This document shows, piece after piece, positions 7,696 through 15,626 of a stretch of DNA of 64,000 bases. Origin of the DNA: CAWAND01 sp963783335 (GTDB taxonomy: Bacteria; Chloroflexota; Anaerolineae; Anaerolineales; E44-bin32). A program made the translations under genes and the position numbers. The notes under the pieces were generated by a model that was not told the DNA's origin, made no database searches, and saw only the letters and a program-made list of their open reading frames with translations. How positions within the stretch are numbered: position 1 is the first letter of the stretch; each line of letters starts with the position of its first letter. Location: positions 1,116,001 to 1,180,000 of the forward strand of contig CAWAND010000010.1 of NCBI GenBank assembly GCA_963783335.1, given 5' to 3'.

Positions 7696-7968
7696 CAATT
7701 GATGCACGAAGAGGCGAAGACCGGGACGAGTAGCCGGCCGTGAAGCCCGACAGGGAATGGCGTCCACCGATTGAGAGACGCCGGCGGGATCCATCGGCGA
7801 AAACCACCCGTGAGCCAGATCCGGAAATCCAGGCCCTACGCCGGGAGAGTATGGTGAACGATTGGGCCCCGTTAGCGGCCCTCAGAGTGGATCGGCAGGC
7901 GCCGATTTATCTGGGTGGAACCACGCGAGCAGGAGCTCCCGTCCCAGTGGGCGGGGGCCTTTTTTTTT
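7696..7968 (+). promoter_or_regulatory. T-box leader (tRNA-Thr-sensing riboswitch) of thrS
   Basis: The 310-base gap before thrS contains the T-box signature TGGGTGGAACCACG at 7912-7925 (12 of 14 match to AGGGTGGNACCGCG), followed at once by an intrinsic terminator. Its bulge UGGA can pair with a tRNA 3' end UCCA. Upstream are a GACGAGTAG element like the AGTA side of the Stem I loop-E, a GGCGTC/GACGCC hairpin, an ATCGGC/GCCGAT hairpin just before the T-box, and ACC triplets at 7803-7808 that could be the threonine specifier. Uncharged tRNA-Thr would favour the antiterminator and thrS transcription. Confidence 0.88.
7935..7968 (+). terminator. Intrinsic terminator of the thrS T-box
   Basis: Stem GCTCCCGTCC with GGGCGGGGGC (10 pairs, some G-U), loop CAGT, then C and nine T residues. 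It overlaps the region the T-box needs, as expected for a transcription-attenuating riboswitch. Confidence 0.85.
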
Positions 7969-8004
7969 GATGGCAACTGCTGCAGAAGCAAGGAGGAGAT
8001 CGAC

Positions 8005-9801
8005 ATGGGCAACAAGAAGCAGCCCTATCCGGAATCCCACATCTACCGCGTCCGGCACTCGGCGGCCCACATCATGGCCCAAGCGGTCCAGGAGATGTTT
8101 CCGGGAGAGGCCAAGCTGGCCATCGGCCCGCCGATCGAAGACGGTTTCTACTACGACTTCGATCTGCCGCGCACGCTCACGCCGGATGATCTTGAAAAAA
8201 TCGAAAAGCGCATGCGCGAGATCATCGAGGGCGATCACCCCTTTGAGAAGACCGTGGTCTCGGCAGACGAGGCGCGGGAGATATTCGCCGACCAGCCCTA
8301 TAAGCTTGAATTGATCAAGGGGCTTGAAGAGGGCGCCGTGGACGAGAACGGCGAGCCGATCGACGAGCCCCCCGAGATATCGATCTATGAAGATGACACG
8401 TTCACCGACCTCTGCCGCGGGCCGCACGTAGAGAGCACGGCGGAGGTCAACCCCGATGCCGTCAAGTTGATGTCCGTCGCCGGTGCTTACTGGCGCGGCG
8501 ATGAGCACAATCCGATGCTGCAGCGCATCTATGGCACGGCCTGGGAAACGGCCAGCGATCTCGAGGAATACCTGGATCGATTGGAACAGGCGCGCCAGCG
8601 CGATCACCGCAAGCTGGGCAAGGAGCTTGGCTTGTTCTACTTCTCGGAGGATGTCGGCCCCGGGATCCCGCTCTTCACACCCAAGGGCGAGACGATCCGC
8701 CATTTGATGGAGAAGTTCGTGCGCGACGTGCAGACGCGTCACGGCTACGAGCATGTGTGGACGGCGCACCTGGTCAAAGAGGACCTGTACAAACTCTCGG
8801 GACACTACGACAACTATCGGGATGTGATGTTCCCACCGATGGTCGACGAGAACATCGTCTACCGCCTCAAGCCGATGAACTGTCCCAGTCATATGACCCT
8901 GTACAAGGAGATGGGCCTGCACTCGTACCGTGAGCTGCCCCTGCGTTTCTCCGAGTTCGCCACGCTCTACCGCTACGAAAAGACGGGCGAGCTGACGGGG
9001 CTGGCCCGCGTGCGCGCCCTCACCCAGGATGACTGCCACATCTTCTGCACGCCGGAGCAGATTCAATCGGAGTTCGCCTTGGCGCTGGAAGTCATCCAGG
9101 AAGTGCTGGATTGGTACAAATTCTCGGACTACCGCGTCCAACTCTCACTGCGCGGCGAAGAGGGCAAGTACGTCAAGGATGACGAGAAGTGGGACCGGGC
9201 CGAATCGGCCCTGCGGGATGCCCTGGTCGCTAGCGGATTGGCGTTCGACGAAGTGGAAGGCGAAGCAGCGTTCTACGGGCCTAAGGCCGATTTCATGGCC
9301 AAAGATGTGCTGGGACGTGAATGGCAGCTGTCGACGATCCAGGTTGACTTCATCCAGCCCGCCCGTCTGGGCTTGACGTACATCGGCGAGGATGGGGAAG
9401 AACATGTCCCTGTCGTCCTTCATCGCGCCGTCACGGGCACGACAGAACGTTTCATGGCGGTGCTGATCGAGCATTTCGCCGGGGCCTTCCCCGTCTGGCT
9501 GTCGCCGATCCAGGTGGAGATGATCCCCATCGCCGACCGGCACTTAAGCTATGCACAAGACGTAGCGGACAAGCTGCGGGCGGAAGGATTCCGGGTGCAG
9601 GTCAATGACCGCAGCGAACGCATGAACGCCAAGATTCGCGACGCCCAGAACCAGAAGATCCCCTACATGTTGATCGTCGGCGATCGCGAAGCCGAAGCCG
9701 GCGAAGTCTCGGTCCGGCTCCGCACCGAGGAAGACATGGGGGCCATGCCGCTGGCGGCGTTTGTGGCGCAGGCGCAGGAAGCCGTCAGGCTGGGCGACTG
9801 A
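8005..9801 (+). CDS. thrS: Threonine--tRNA ligase (no TGS domain)
   Basis: Encodes 598 residues of class II threonyl-tRNA synthetase, which charges tRNA-Thr and edits Ser-tRNA-Thr. The editing domain shows HSAAH (about 18-22) and DLCRGPH (about 134-140); the catalytic core shows MNCPSHM with the zinc-binding cysteine near 293 and TQDDCHIF; the anticodon-binding domain closes the protein. The usual N-terminal TGS domain (about 60 residues) is absent because the protein starts right at the editing domain. The ATG at 8005 has AAGGAGG nine bases upstream; earlier starts would lie in the T-box terminator. Confidence 0.95.
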   Translation: MGNKKQPYPESHIYRVRHSAAHIMAQAVQEMFPGEAKLAIGPPIEDGFYYDFDLPRTLTPDDLEKIEKRMREIIEGDHPFEKTVVSADEAREIFADQPYKLELIKGLEEGAVDENGEPIDEPPEISIYEDDTFTDLCRGPHVESTAEVNPDAVKLMSVAGAYWRGDEHNPMLQRIYGTAWETASDLEEYLDRLEQARQRDHRKLGKELGLFYFSEDVGPGIPLFTPKGETIRHLMEKFVRDVQTRHGYEHVWTAHLVKEDLYKLSGHYDNYRDVMFPPMVDENIVYRLKPMNCPSHMTLYKEMGLHSYRELPLRFSEFATLYRYEKTGELTGLARVRALTQDDCHIFCTPEQIQSEFALALEVIQEVLDWYKFSDYRVQLSLRGEEGKYVKDDEKWDRAESALRDALVASGLAFDEVEGEAAFYGPKADFMAKDVLGREWQLSTIQVDFIQPARLGLTYIGEDGEEHVPVVLHRAVTGTTERFMAVLIEHFAGAFPVWLSPIQVEMIPIADRHLSYAQDVADKLRAEGFRVQVNDRSERMNAKIRDAQNQKIPYMLIVGDREAEAGEVSVRLRTEEDMGAMPLAAFVAQAQEAVRLGD

Positions 9802-9844
9802 GCGGCGGGTTAAATGGGTAAGACGCCGCCGGCCGGGCAGCGAC

Positions 9845-9850
9845 TATAAT
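9845..9850 (+). promoter_or_regulatory. -10 box of the L,D-transpeptidase gene (leaderless)
   Basis: TATAAT ends 7 bases before the ATG at 9858, with no Shine-Dalgarno between. A nominal ATG at 9849 lies inside the box and is unlikely to be the start. Confidence 0.55.
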
Positions 9851-9857
9851 GGTCCGC

Positions 9858-11055
9858 ATGCTTCATTCGGACCGTATCGTGCGCGGCGTCAGACAGGGCG
9901 CCGGGATCATCCTGCTCTTCGGGGCCTGGCTGGCTTTACCCGCTTGGCTTGCACCGGCCGAGGCGGCCGATCCGGGGCCTAGTGCTGGGCGCGGGGCAGA
10001 CTACGTGTGCACCAGCCGTGTGCAGCTCCGATTTGGGGCGCTCTGTCCCGCCAATGGCCCAGCCAACGTGTTGGCCGCCGATGCGCGCCAGGGTCAAGCA
10101 CAGGCCATGCCGCTCCCCACGGTGAGCTTGGACCCCAATCTGGGCTTTCTGCCGTTCACCTACCTGCGCCTCAGCAGCGACCATCCCACCCCAACCTACA
10201 GTTCGGAAAGCGATGCCCGGGATGGGAAGCACAGCAGCGGTCAGATCGAACCGGGCTTTGACTACATCTCCTACCTCGACTGCAGCATCAAAAACGGCAA
10301 AGCGGTCTTTCTGCTGAGTTCGGGCGTGTACATGCGCGGCGGCAGTGACTGCGGACGGATTGCCACATCCGACTTCCACGGCCTGGCGTTCTATCGGACC
10401 CCCGAACGACCATTTGGGTGGGTGCTTGGCGGGACATACACATCGCCTGCCCCGGGTGAGACGGAGACGCATACGCAGGATTGGGTCAACAAGTATCAGG
10501 TGATCCAGATCTATGACTTCAGCTGAAGCCGGCGGCACAACATGGTATGAGATCGCACCGGGCGAGTGGCTGGAGGCACGCCTGATCGGAAAGGTCGTCC
10601 CCGACACGACGCGTCCAGGCAAGGTGGAAGGGGACCGCTGGATTTCGATCAACTTGTTCGAGCAGACCTTGGCGGTCTATGACCACGGCCAGCTCGTCTT
10701 CGCGACCCTGGTGGCCAGCGGTTTGCCCGGATGGTGGACCCGGCCAGGGGATTTCCAGATCACGACCAAGCTGGAGAAGACCGTCATGAGCGGGGCCTTC
10801 GCCGCCGATCGGTCGGACTACTACTACCTGCAGGACGTTCCATGGACGATGTACTTCGACGAGGCCCGGGCGCTGCACGGCGCCTACTGGCACAACGGCT
10901 TCGGCTACCCGCGCTCTCACGGCTGCGTCAATTTGTCACCGGCCGACTCGCACTGGTTGTACGAGTGGGCGGACGAAGGCACCTGGGTGCATGTCTGGGA
11001 TCCGAGCGGCAAAACTCCCACGGACCCAGCCGTGTATGGTTCTGGGGGAGCCTGA
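9858..11055 (+). pseudogene. Frameshifted secreted L,D-transpeptidase (YkuD family)
   Basis: The C-terminal part is a YkuD domain with the SHGCVNLS active site (cysteine nucleophile), the enzyme class that makes 3-3 peptidoglycan cross-links or anchors proteins to the wall. The N-terminal part starts with a signal peptide ending near AEA and has two short conserved blocks. The frames change near 10513-10526: the first frame ends at TGA (10524-10526) after QIYDFS, and the second carries on as EAGGTTWYEIAPGEW. Deleting the T at 10524 would join them into one protein of about 398 residues. A second start at 10513 with AGGTGA upstream exists, so expression as two pieces is not excluded. Confidence 0.75.
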
Positions 11056-11075
11056 GTTCAGGATCCAAAGACTGT

Positions 11076-11112
11076 GGGCCCCTGGCGGCGCAACGCCAAG
11101 GGCCCTTTTTTT
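11076..11112 (+). terminator. Intrinsic terminator after the L,D-transpeptidase
   Basis: GGGCCC-C-TGGCG, loop GCGCAA, CGCCA-A-GGGCCC, then seven T residues: a classical rho-independent terminator with one C-A mismatch. Confidence 0.9.
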
Positions 11113-11128
11113 GTTCCCGGAGGGGGGC

Positions 11129-11158
11129 TTGCTTTTCCTGCCTCGGACGGCCTACACT
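11129..11158 (+). promoter_or_regulatory. Promoter of the N-formylglutamate-amidohydrolase-like gene (leaderless)
   Basis: TTGCTT and TACACT are 18 bases apart; the -10 ends 8 bases before the ATG at 11167, with no ribosome site between. Confidence 0.5.
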
Positions 11159-11166
11159 CGCCGGTG

Positions 11167-12687
11167 ATGAGATCCCGTCGCTTGAGATTCGCCCAATGGC
11201 TGGGTATCTTCATGGCATTGGGTGTGTCCATCCCGCTGGCCGCTGGCCCCTCGGCAGCCGCATCCACGCTGGCCGGGGTGCCTACGCCGGAGGGTGAGAC
11301 CACCGGGCCAGATTGGGTCGAAACTCTCGACGGCAACCTGCCGATCATCCTTAGCGTCCCCCACGGGGGCGAGCTGCGCCCAGCCGGCATCCCTGATCGT
11401 GAAGACGCCATCCTGCTGAACGACCCTGGAAGTCTGCAATTCGCGCGCGATCTGGCGCAGGCGCTCAGCGACCTCACCGGGCGCCAGCCCTACCTGGTCA
11501 TCAATCACCTGGCGCGAAGCAAACTCGACCCCAATCGAAGCCTGGGACTGGGTGCCCAAGGCGACCCCTCGGCGTCAGCGGCCTGGAAGACGTATCACGA
11601 TGCCCTTGTGCGGGCGGAGCGTATGGCGACCCAAGCGTGTGGCTGGGGAGCGTACTTCGATGTGCACAGCAATGGACGGCCCGAACCGCGGGTGGAGTTC
11701 GGATACGGGTTGTCGGTGGACGACTTCGACCAATCCGACAAGGCACTTGACGACCGCCAGTATGTCCTGCGATCCAACATCCGCTCGTTGGGGACATGGG
11801 CGACGGAGGATTTCTCGCAGATATTGAGAGGCTCGGCAAGCTTGGGAGGCCTGCTCGAGGCCCACGGCTACAGCGTGGCACCCTCGCCCCGGAATCCGGT
11901 GCCCCAGCGGGACTACTTTGATGGTGGACTCAGTGTCGCACTGCACGGCAGCCGTTCCGGAGGTTCGATCGACTCTGTGCAGATCGAGGTCCCCTTCGCA
12001 CAGCTGGACGAGCCCCGTCGTCCCGTCTTGGCCAGGCTCTTGGCCGAGGCAATCGTCACCTGGATGGATCGGACCTATGGTTTTGACCTTGGATCGGGTG
12101 GGCCGATTTGTTCCGGGTTCGCTGATGTCCGGCTGGATGCCCCCGGGGGCGAAGCGGTGGCGGCGCTGAACCAGGTGGATGGCCTGCCTGCCTGCGGGAA
12201 CAGCCCTCGCCGGCTCTGCCCGAGCGAGCCCCTGACCCGGGCGCAGGCAGCGCTCGCGGTGTGGCGCCTCCTCGGTGAGACGGGCATTTCCCGAACCACA
12301 GGTGGGGAGAACGCGTACGCGGATCTCCCCCTTGATCCCACGCAGAAGCAGGCGATAGCGGCACTCGCCGGCGAGGGCTTGCTGCAGGCGTGCGCTGTGG
12401 ATCCAGTGCGGTACTGCCCTGAGCAGCAGGAGCGACGGTCGGAGGCGGCACTTCTCGGTATGCGGCTGTTGGAAGGAGCATCCTATGTGCCGCCGCCCCC
12501 GCGGGGCCACTTTTCCGACGCCTCGACAGGCCATTGGTCCGCATGGTGGCTGGAGGCGGCCTTTGCAGACGGCCTGATCAACAGCTGTGGCGGGAAATCA
12601 GCTCTTCGCATCTGCCCCCAAGCTCCAATTTCGAGGCAAGAATTCGCCCAGCTGGTCACCATAGCGTTGAGTAAACGTGGGCCCTGA
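11167..12687 (+). CDS. Secreted N-formylglutamate-amidohydrolase-like protein with C-terminal repeats
   Basis: Encodes 506 residues with a signal peptide (basic start, hydrophobic stretch about 10-30). Residues about 50-310 resemble the N-formylglutamate amidohydrolase/zinc carboxypeptidase fold: VPHGGE near the start and DVHSNG near 162 are the expected metal-binding His/Asp positions. From about residue 325 there are three cysteine-bearing repeats (C-SGF, CPSEPLTRAQAA, CPQAPISRQEFA) that look like S-layer-homology modules. The combination suggests a wall-attached hydrolase, possibly an amidase; substrate is unknown. It has its own leaderless-type promoter downstream of a strong terminator. 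Confidence 0.6.
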   Translation: MRSRRLRFAQWLGIFMALGVSIPLAAGPSAAASTLAGVPTPEGETTGPDWVETLDGNLPIILSVPHGGELRPAGIPDREDAILLNDPGSLQFARDLAQALSDLTGRQPYLVINHLARSKLDPNRSLGLGAQGDPSASAAWKTYHDALVRAERMATQACGWGAYFDVHSNGRPEPRVEFGYGLSVDDFDQSDKALDDRQYVLRSNIRSLGTWATEDFSQILRGSASLGGLLEAHGYSVAPSPRNPVPQRDYFDGGLSVALHGSRSGGSIDSVQIEVPFAQLDEPRRPVLARLLAEAIVTWMDRTYGFDLGSGGPICSGFADVRLDAPGGEAVAALNQVDGLPACGNSPRRLCPSEPLTRAQAALAVWRLLGETGISRTTGGENAYADLPLDPTQKQAIAALAGEGLLQACAVDPVRYCPEQQERRSEAALLGMRLLEGASYVPPPPRGHFSDASTGHWSAWWLEAAFADGLINSCGGKSALRICPQAPISRQEFAQLVTIALSKRGP

Positions 12688-12843
12688 GCGCATCCTGGCC
12701 ACAGGTTATGTGTTGTCAAGAATCAAAGAGGGTACGAGTTTGGTACAAAAGTACCCTGCCGGTGCCCGATCTTGCGAATCTAGAATTCACGCAGTCTCAT
12801 TGGACCACAGAATGTGCTATTGACGGGGAGGCAAAAGCGTCTG

Positions 12844-13203
12844 ATGTATGCGGAAAACGAGATCCTCTTCCCACCGTACGCTGTCCCTCAACTGAAGGAT
12901 ACCCGAGGCGACGTTTGGCGCGACCTCGTCGAACGGGTTACCCGGCTGCCTGAGGATCACCCCGAGAGCCTGGCCTTTTCCCTGCTCATGATTCGTCTCG
13001 ATGGCTGTCTCAGCTGCGAGACGGATTCCTATCGCGCCATGCGCGGCTGTGTGGCATGTGCCCAACAAACCCTCCGCCGCTTCAAGGGCCCCGATGAAGA
13101 TCTCGTCGAACGTTTCAACAAGGCCCTGAAGGACGTTCAGGTTTTTCTCCAAGTGGACATCCGAGCGCCCGAATTGGAGACCGTTTCAGCCCAAGCCGCC
13201 TGA
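12844..13203 (+). CDS. Conserved-looking small Cys-rich protein, unknown
   Basis: Encodes 119 residues without signal peptide or membrane segment. The middle carries four close cysteines (DGCLSCETDSY then RGCVACAQQ), a spacing that could bind a metal or an FeS cluster or form disulfides. I do not recognise the family. The ATG at 12844 is preceded by GGGGAGG about 13 bases upstream; a GTG at 12814 is an alternative start adding ten residues. It lies between a secreted wall protein and the membrane FeS protein, and ends 48 bases before a terminator. Confidence 0.5.
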   Translation: MYAENEILFPPYAVPQLKDTRGDVWRDLVERVTRLPEDHPESLAFSLLMIRLDGCLSCETDSYRAMRGCVACAQQTLRRFKGPDEDLVERFNKALKDVQVFLQVDIRAPELETVSAQAA

Positions 13204-13251
13204 TCTTCCCGGCTCCTTGCTCCGCTTCAACTCAAGTCCCGCCCCCTCATT

Positions 13252-13291
13252 CCACAGGCCTGGCCCAAGCAGGCCCTGTGGTACACTTTTT
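13252..13291 (+). terminator. Terminator after the small Cys-rich gene
   Basis: Stem CCACAG-GCCTG, loop GCCCAAG, CAGGC-C-CTGTGG with one bulged C, then TACACTTTTT. The 3' arm overlaps the extended -10 of the next gene. Confidence 0.6.
13279..13287 (+). promoter_or_regulatory. Extended -10 box before the membrane FeS gene
   Basis: TGGTACACT fits the TGN-TATAAT-like pattern used elsewhere in the window and lies 72 bases before the start at 13360. Confidence 0.4.
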
Positions 13292-13359
13292 GTGCTTACC
13301 CTCCCATCCCCTCGAGGGCTCATGCGACTGCCAACCTCATCCATCACGGTGCCCAATCC

Positions 13360-15378
13360 ATGCTGACCCTGCCTGAGAAGATCGCCTTCCTAGTTCTGGT
13401 CTTGCTATCGCTCTATTTCACGGGCCGAGGCGTAGCCCGGATGATCGCTATCATCCGGCGCGGCCGCGGTCGGCCCGATTGGGGGCTGGCTGCCCGAAGG
13501 GCGGTTGATGTCGTCGTCGCCAAGACGATGGCCCTGGCGCCCACATTCAGGGCCAGGCCCCTGACGAGTGTCATCCATGGCCTTGTGGCATGGGGCTTCA
13601 TGTTCTATGTCCTGGTCAACATCGGGGATGTGCTGGAAGCGTACATCCCCGGTTTTGTGTTTATGGGCCGGGGAGGCGTCGGAAACGTCTATCGACTTGG
13701 CGCGGATATCTTCAGCGTCTCCGTGCTGGTGGGTATGACGGCGCTGATGATCCGGCGCTATGTGCTCCGACCGACGGCGTTGACCCTGGCTGATCGGACG
13801 CTGGTTCATCCCAAGGCAAGGGCCGGGATCGCACGCGACTCTGCCATTGTGGGGGCGTTCATTCTGCTCCACGTCGGAGGGCGGTTTGTCGGGGAAAGCC
13901 TTCACCTGACTTCCGTCGGGCCGGACGCCTGGCAGCCTATTGCGTCCGCAGTGGGCGGATGGTGGGCTGGCGCTTCACCGCTGGCGCTTGAAATCGCCCG
14001 CCACACGGCGTGGTGGTTTGCGCTGGGCCTGATCCTGGCATTCCTGCCCTATTTCCCCCACTCAAAGCACATTCATCTGTTTATGGCGCCGATCAACTAC
14101 TTGCTCCGACCCGAGCGCCGCTCGATGGGGGAGCTGGATGCTCTGGATTTCGAGGACGAGAGCATCGAGCAGTTTGGGGCTGCGCGACTTGAGGATTTGT
14201 CGTATTCCTCGCTGATCGATGCCTATGCTTGCATTATGTGCAACCGCTGCCAGGAGGCCTGCCCGGCGTACACAACCGGGAAAGTCCTCTCGCCGGCAGC
14301 GTTGGAAGTCAACAAGCGCTATTTCATCAACATTGAAGGCGGCCGGCTGGCCAGCGGCGAGGCCAGCGCCCAGACCCTGACGGAATTCGCCATCACGCCG
14401 GAGGCGGTGTGGGCGTGCACGGCCTGCGGCGCCTGCAACCAGGTTTGCCCGGTGGGCAACGAGCCGATGCGAGATATTCTCGAGATTCGACGCGATTTGG
14501 TGCTGATGCAGAATGCATTCCCTGAACAGCTGCAGACGGCCTTCCGTGGGATGGAACGCACCGTCAATCCGTGGAACGTGCCGCCGGAGAACCGTCTTGC
14601 GTGGGCCGAGGGATTGTCGGTCCCGACGGTGGAAGAAAATCCTGACGCCGAAATCCTGTGGTGGGTTGGGTGTGCGCCGGCCACCGATCCGCGGGCGCAG
14701 AAGACCGCCCAGGCGTTGGCCAAAGTGTTGAACGCCGCCGGGGTTAACTTCGCCGTCCTGGGAGCACGCGAGCAGTGCACCGGAGATGCCGCCCGACGCG
14801 CCGGCAATGAGTATCTGTTCAATGAATTGGCGATGGCCAACGTCGAGTTGCTCAATCAGGTGGCGCCGAAGCGCATCTTGACCACATGCCCACACTGCAT
14901 GCACGTGCTGCAGAATGAATATCCGGCCTTCGGCGGCAACTATCAGGTCATCCATCACACCCAGCTCCTGCAGGAGCTTCTGGCGGCTGGCAGGCTGAGC
15001 CTCAACTCCGCTGACCAAGACATGGGGACGATCACCTTCCACGATCCATGTTACTTGGGCCGTCAGAACGGTGTCGTCGCAGCGCCGCGGCGTGCGCTGG
15101 CCGAGGCCGGGCTGTCGCTGACCGAGATGCCGCGCCACGGCCAGGCATCTTTCTGCTGCGGCGCCGGTGGGTCGCAGATGTGGAAGGAAGAGGAGGCCGG
15201 CACGGCGCGGGTCAGTGAAACGCGTCTTGAGGAAGCCAGGCGTACGGGGGCTGGGACGCTGGCAGTCGGCTGTCCGTTTTGCATGATTATGCTGGAATCT
15301 TCCCAGGAATCCGACACCCAGATGCCAATCCGAGATGTGGTTGAGATCGTGGCCGAGCGTATGGGGTTGGAAAGCTGA
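13360..15378 (+). CDS. Membrane-bound FeS oxidoreductase, HdrD/GlpC-like
   Basis: Encodes 672 residues. The first 240 form about five membrane segments like the NarI/cytochrome-b-type subunit of heterodisulfide-reductase-related complexes. Two ferredoxin motifs follow (CIMCNRCQEACP near 290 and CTACGACNQVCP near 352), then two CCG domains (CPHCMH near 512, FHDPCYLG near 562 and FCCGAGG near 596). Relatives pass electrons between a soluble dehydrogenase (often electron-transfer flavoprotein) and membrane quinone. No etf genes are in the window. The gene precedes the 2-oxo acid dehydrogenase operon. A short reading frame at 13322-13366 overlaps the start codon. Confidence 0.8.
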   Translation: MLTLPEKIAFLVLVLLSLYFTGRGVARMIAIIRRGRGRPDWGLAARRAVDVVVAKTMALAPTFRARPLTSVIHGLVAWGFMFYVLVNIGDVLEAYIPGFVFMGRGGVGNVYRLGADIFSVSVLVGMTALMIRRYVLRPTALTLADRTLVHPKARAGIARDSAIVGAFILLHVGGRFVGESLHLTSVGPDAWQPIASAVGGWWAGASPLALEIARHTAWWFALGLILAFLPYFPHSKHIHLFMAPINYLLRPERRSMGELDALDFEDESIEQFGAARLEDLSYSSLIDAYACIMCNRCQEACPAYTTGKVLSPAALEVNKRYFINIEGGRLASGEASAQTLTEFAITPEAVWACTACGACNQVCPVGNEPMRDILEIRRDLVLMQNAFPEQLQTAFRGMERTVNPWNVPPENRLAWAEGLSVPTVEENPDAEILWWVGCAPATDPRAQKTAQALAKVLNAAGVNFAVLGAREQCTGDAARRAGNEYLFNELAMANVELLNQVAPKRILTTCPHCMHVLQNEYPAFGGNYQVIHHTQLLQELLAAGRLSLNSADQDMGTITFHDPCYLGRQNGVVAAPRRALAEAGLSLTEMPRHGQASFCCGAGGSQMWKEEEAGTARVSETRLEEARRTGAGTLAVGCPFCMIMLESSQESDTQMPIRDVVEIVAERMGLES

Positions 15379-15386
15379 ACTGCGAT

Positions 15387-15404
15387 TTGTGAATTCCTTC
15401 ACAA
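15387..15404. promoter_or_regulatory. Rex/CRP-type palindrome (copy 3, perfect)
   Basis: TTGTGAATTCCTTCACAA matches TTGTGAA-N4-TTCACAA perfectly. It is 8 bases after the FeS-protein stop and 222 bases before the 2-oxo acid dehydrogenase operon. NADH-responsive control of an NADH-producing complex is the natural reading. Confidence 0.6.
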
Positions 15405-15626
15405 TAGCGTGATCGTGGTGGAAAGACCCCGCCGGATTCAAAGCGGTTAAGATTAGAGATGAAGCCCCACCGTTCAGCTGCGTCCTTGCCATAAGTATTC
15501 GGGGCTGGTTGACGAGGGTGAAAGTAACCACCAAGTGGCCCGGTTCCCCAAGGCCGGCCGGCTGATTCGCCGGGCCACATGGCTGCAAGACTCACGTGCA
15601 TGGACAAGCTCGAAGGAGGCTGCAGG
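15405..15626 (+). other. Untranslated leader region of the 2-oxo acid dehydrogenase operon
   Basis: About 220 bases with no credible gene. A long-range inverted repeat GGCCCGG (15537) with CCGGGCC (15572) encloses a GGCCGGCCGGC block, so the RNA may fold strongly just before the ribosome site. I see no known riboswitch signature and no clear -35/-10 pair. Confidence 0.35.

Noticed and set aside
7882..9141. Long minus-strand frame (419 codons) opposite thrS
   Set aside because: It lies fully inside the well-supported thrS gene on the other strand, with no family similarity; long antisense frames are common in GC-rich DNA.
14062..15588. Long minus-strand frame opposite the membrane FeS gene
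   Set aside because: Antisense shadow of a gene with clear cysteine motifs; no ribosome site or recognisable domain.
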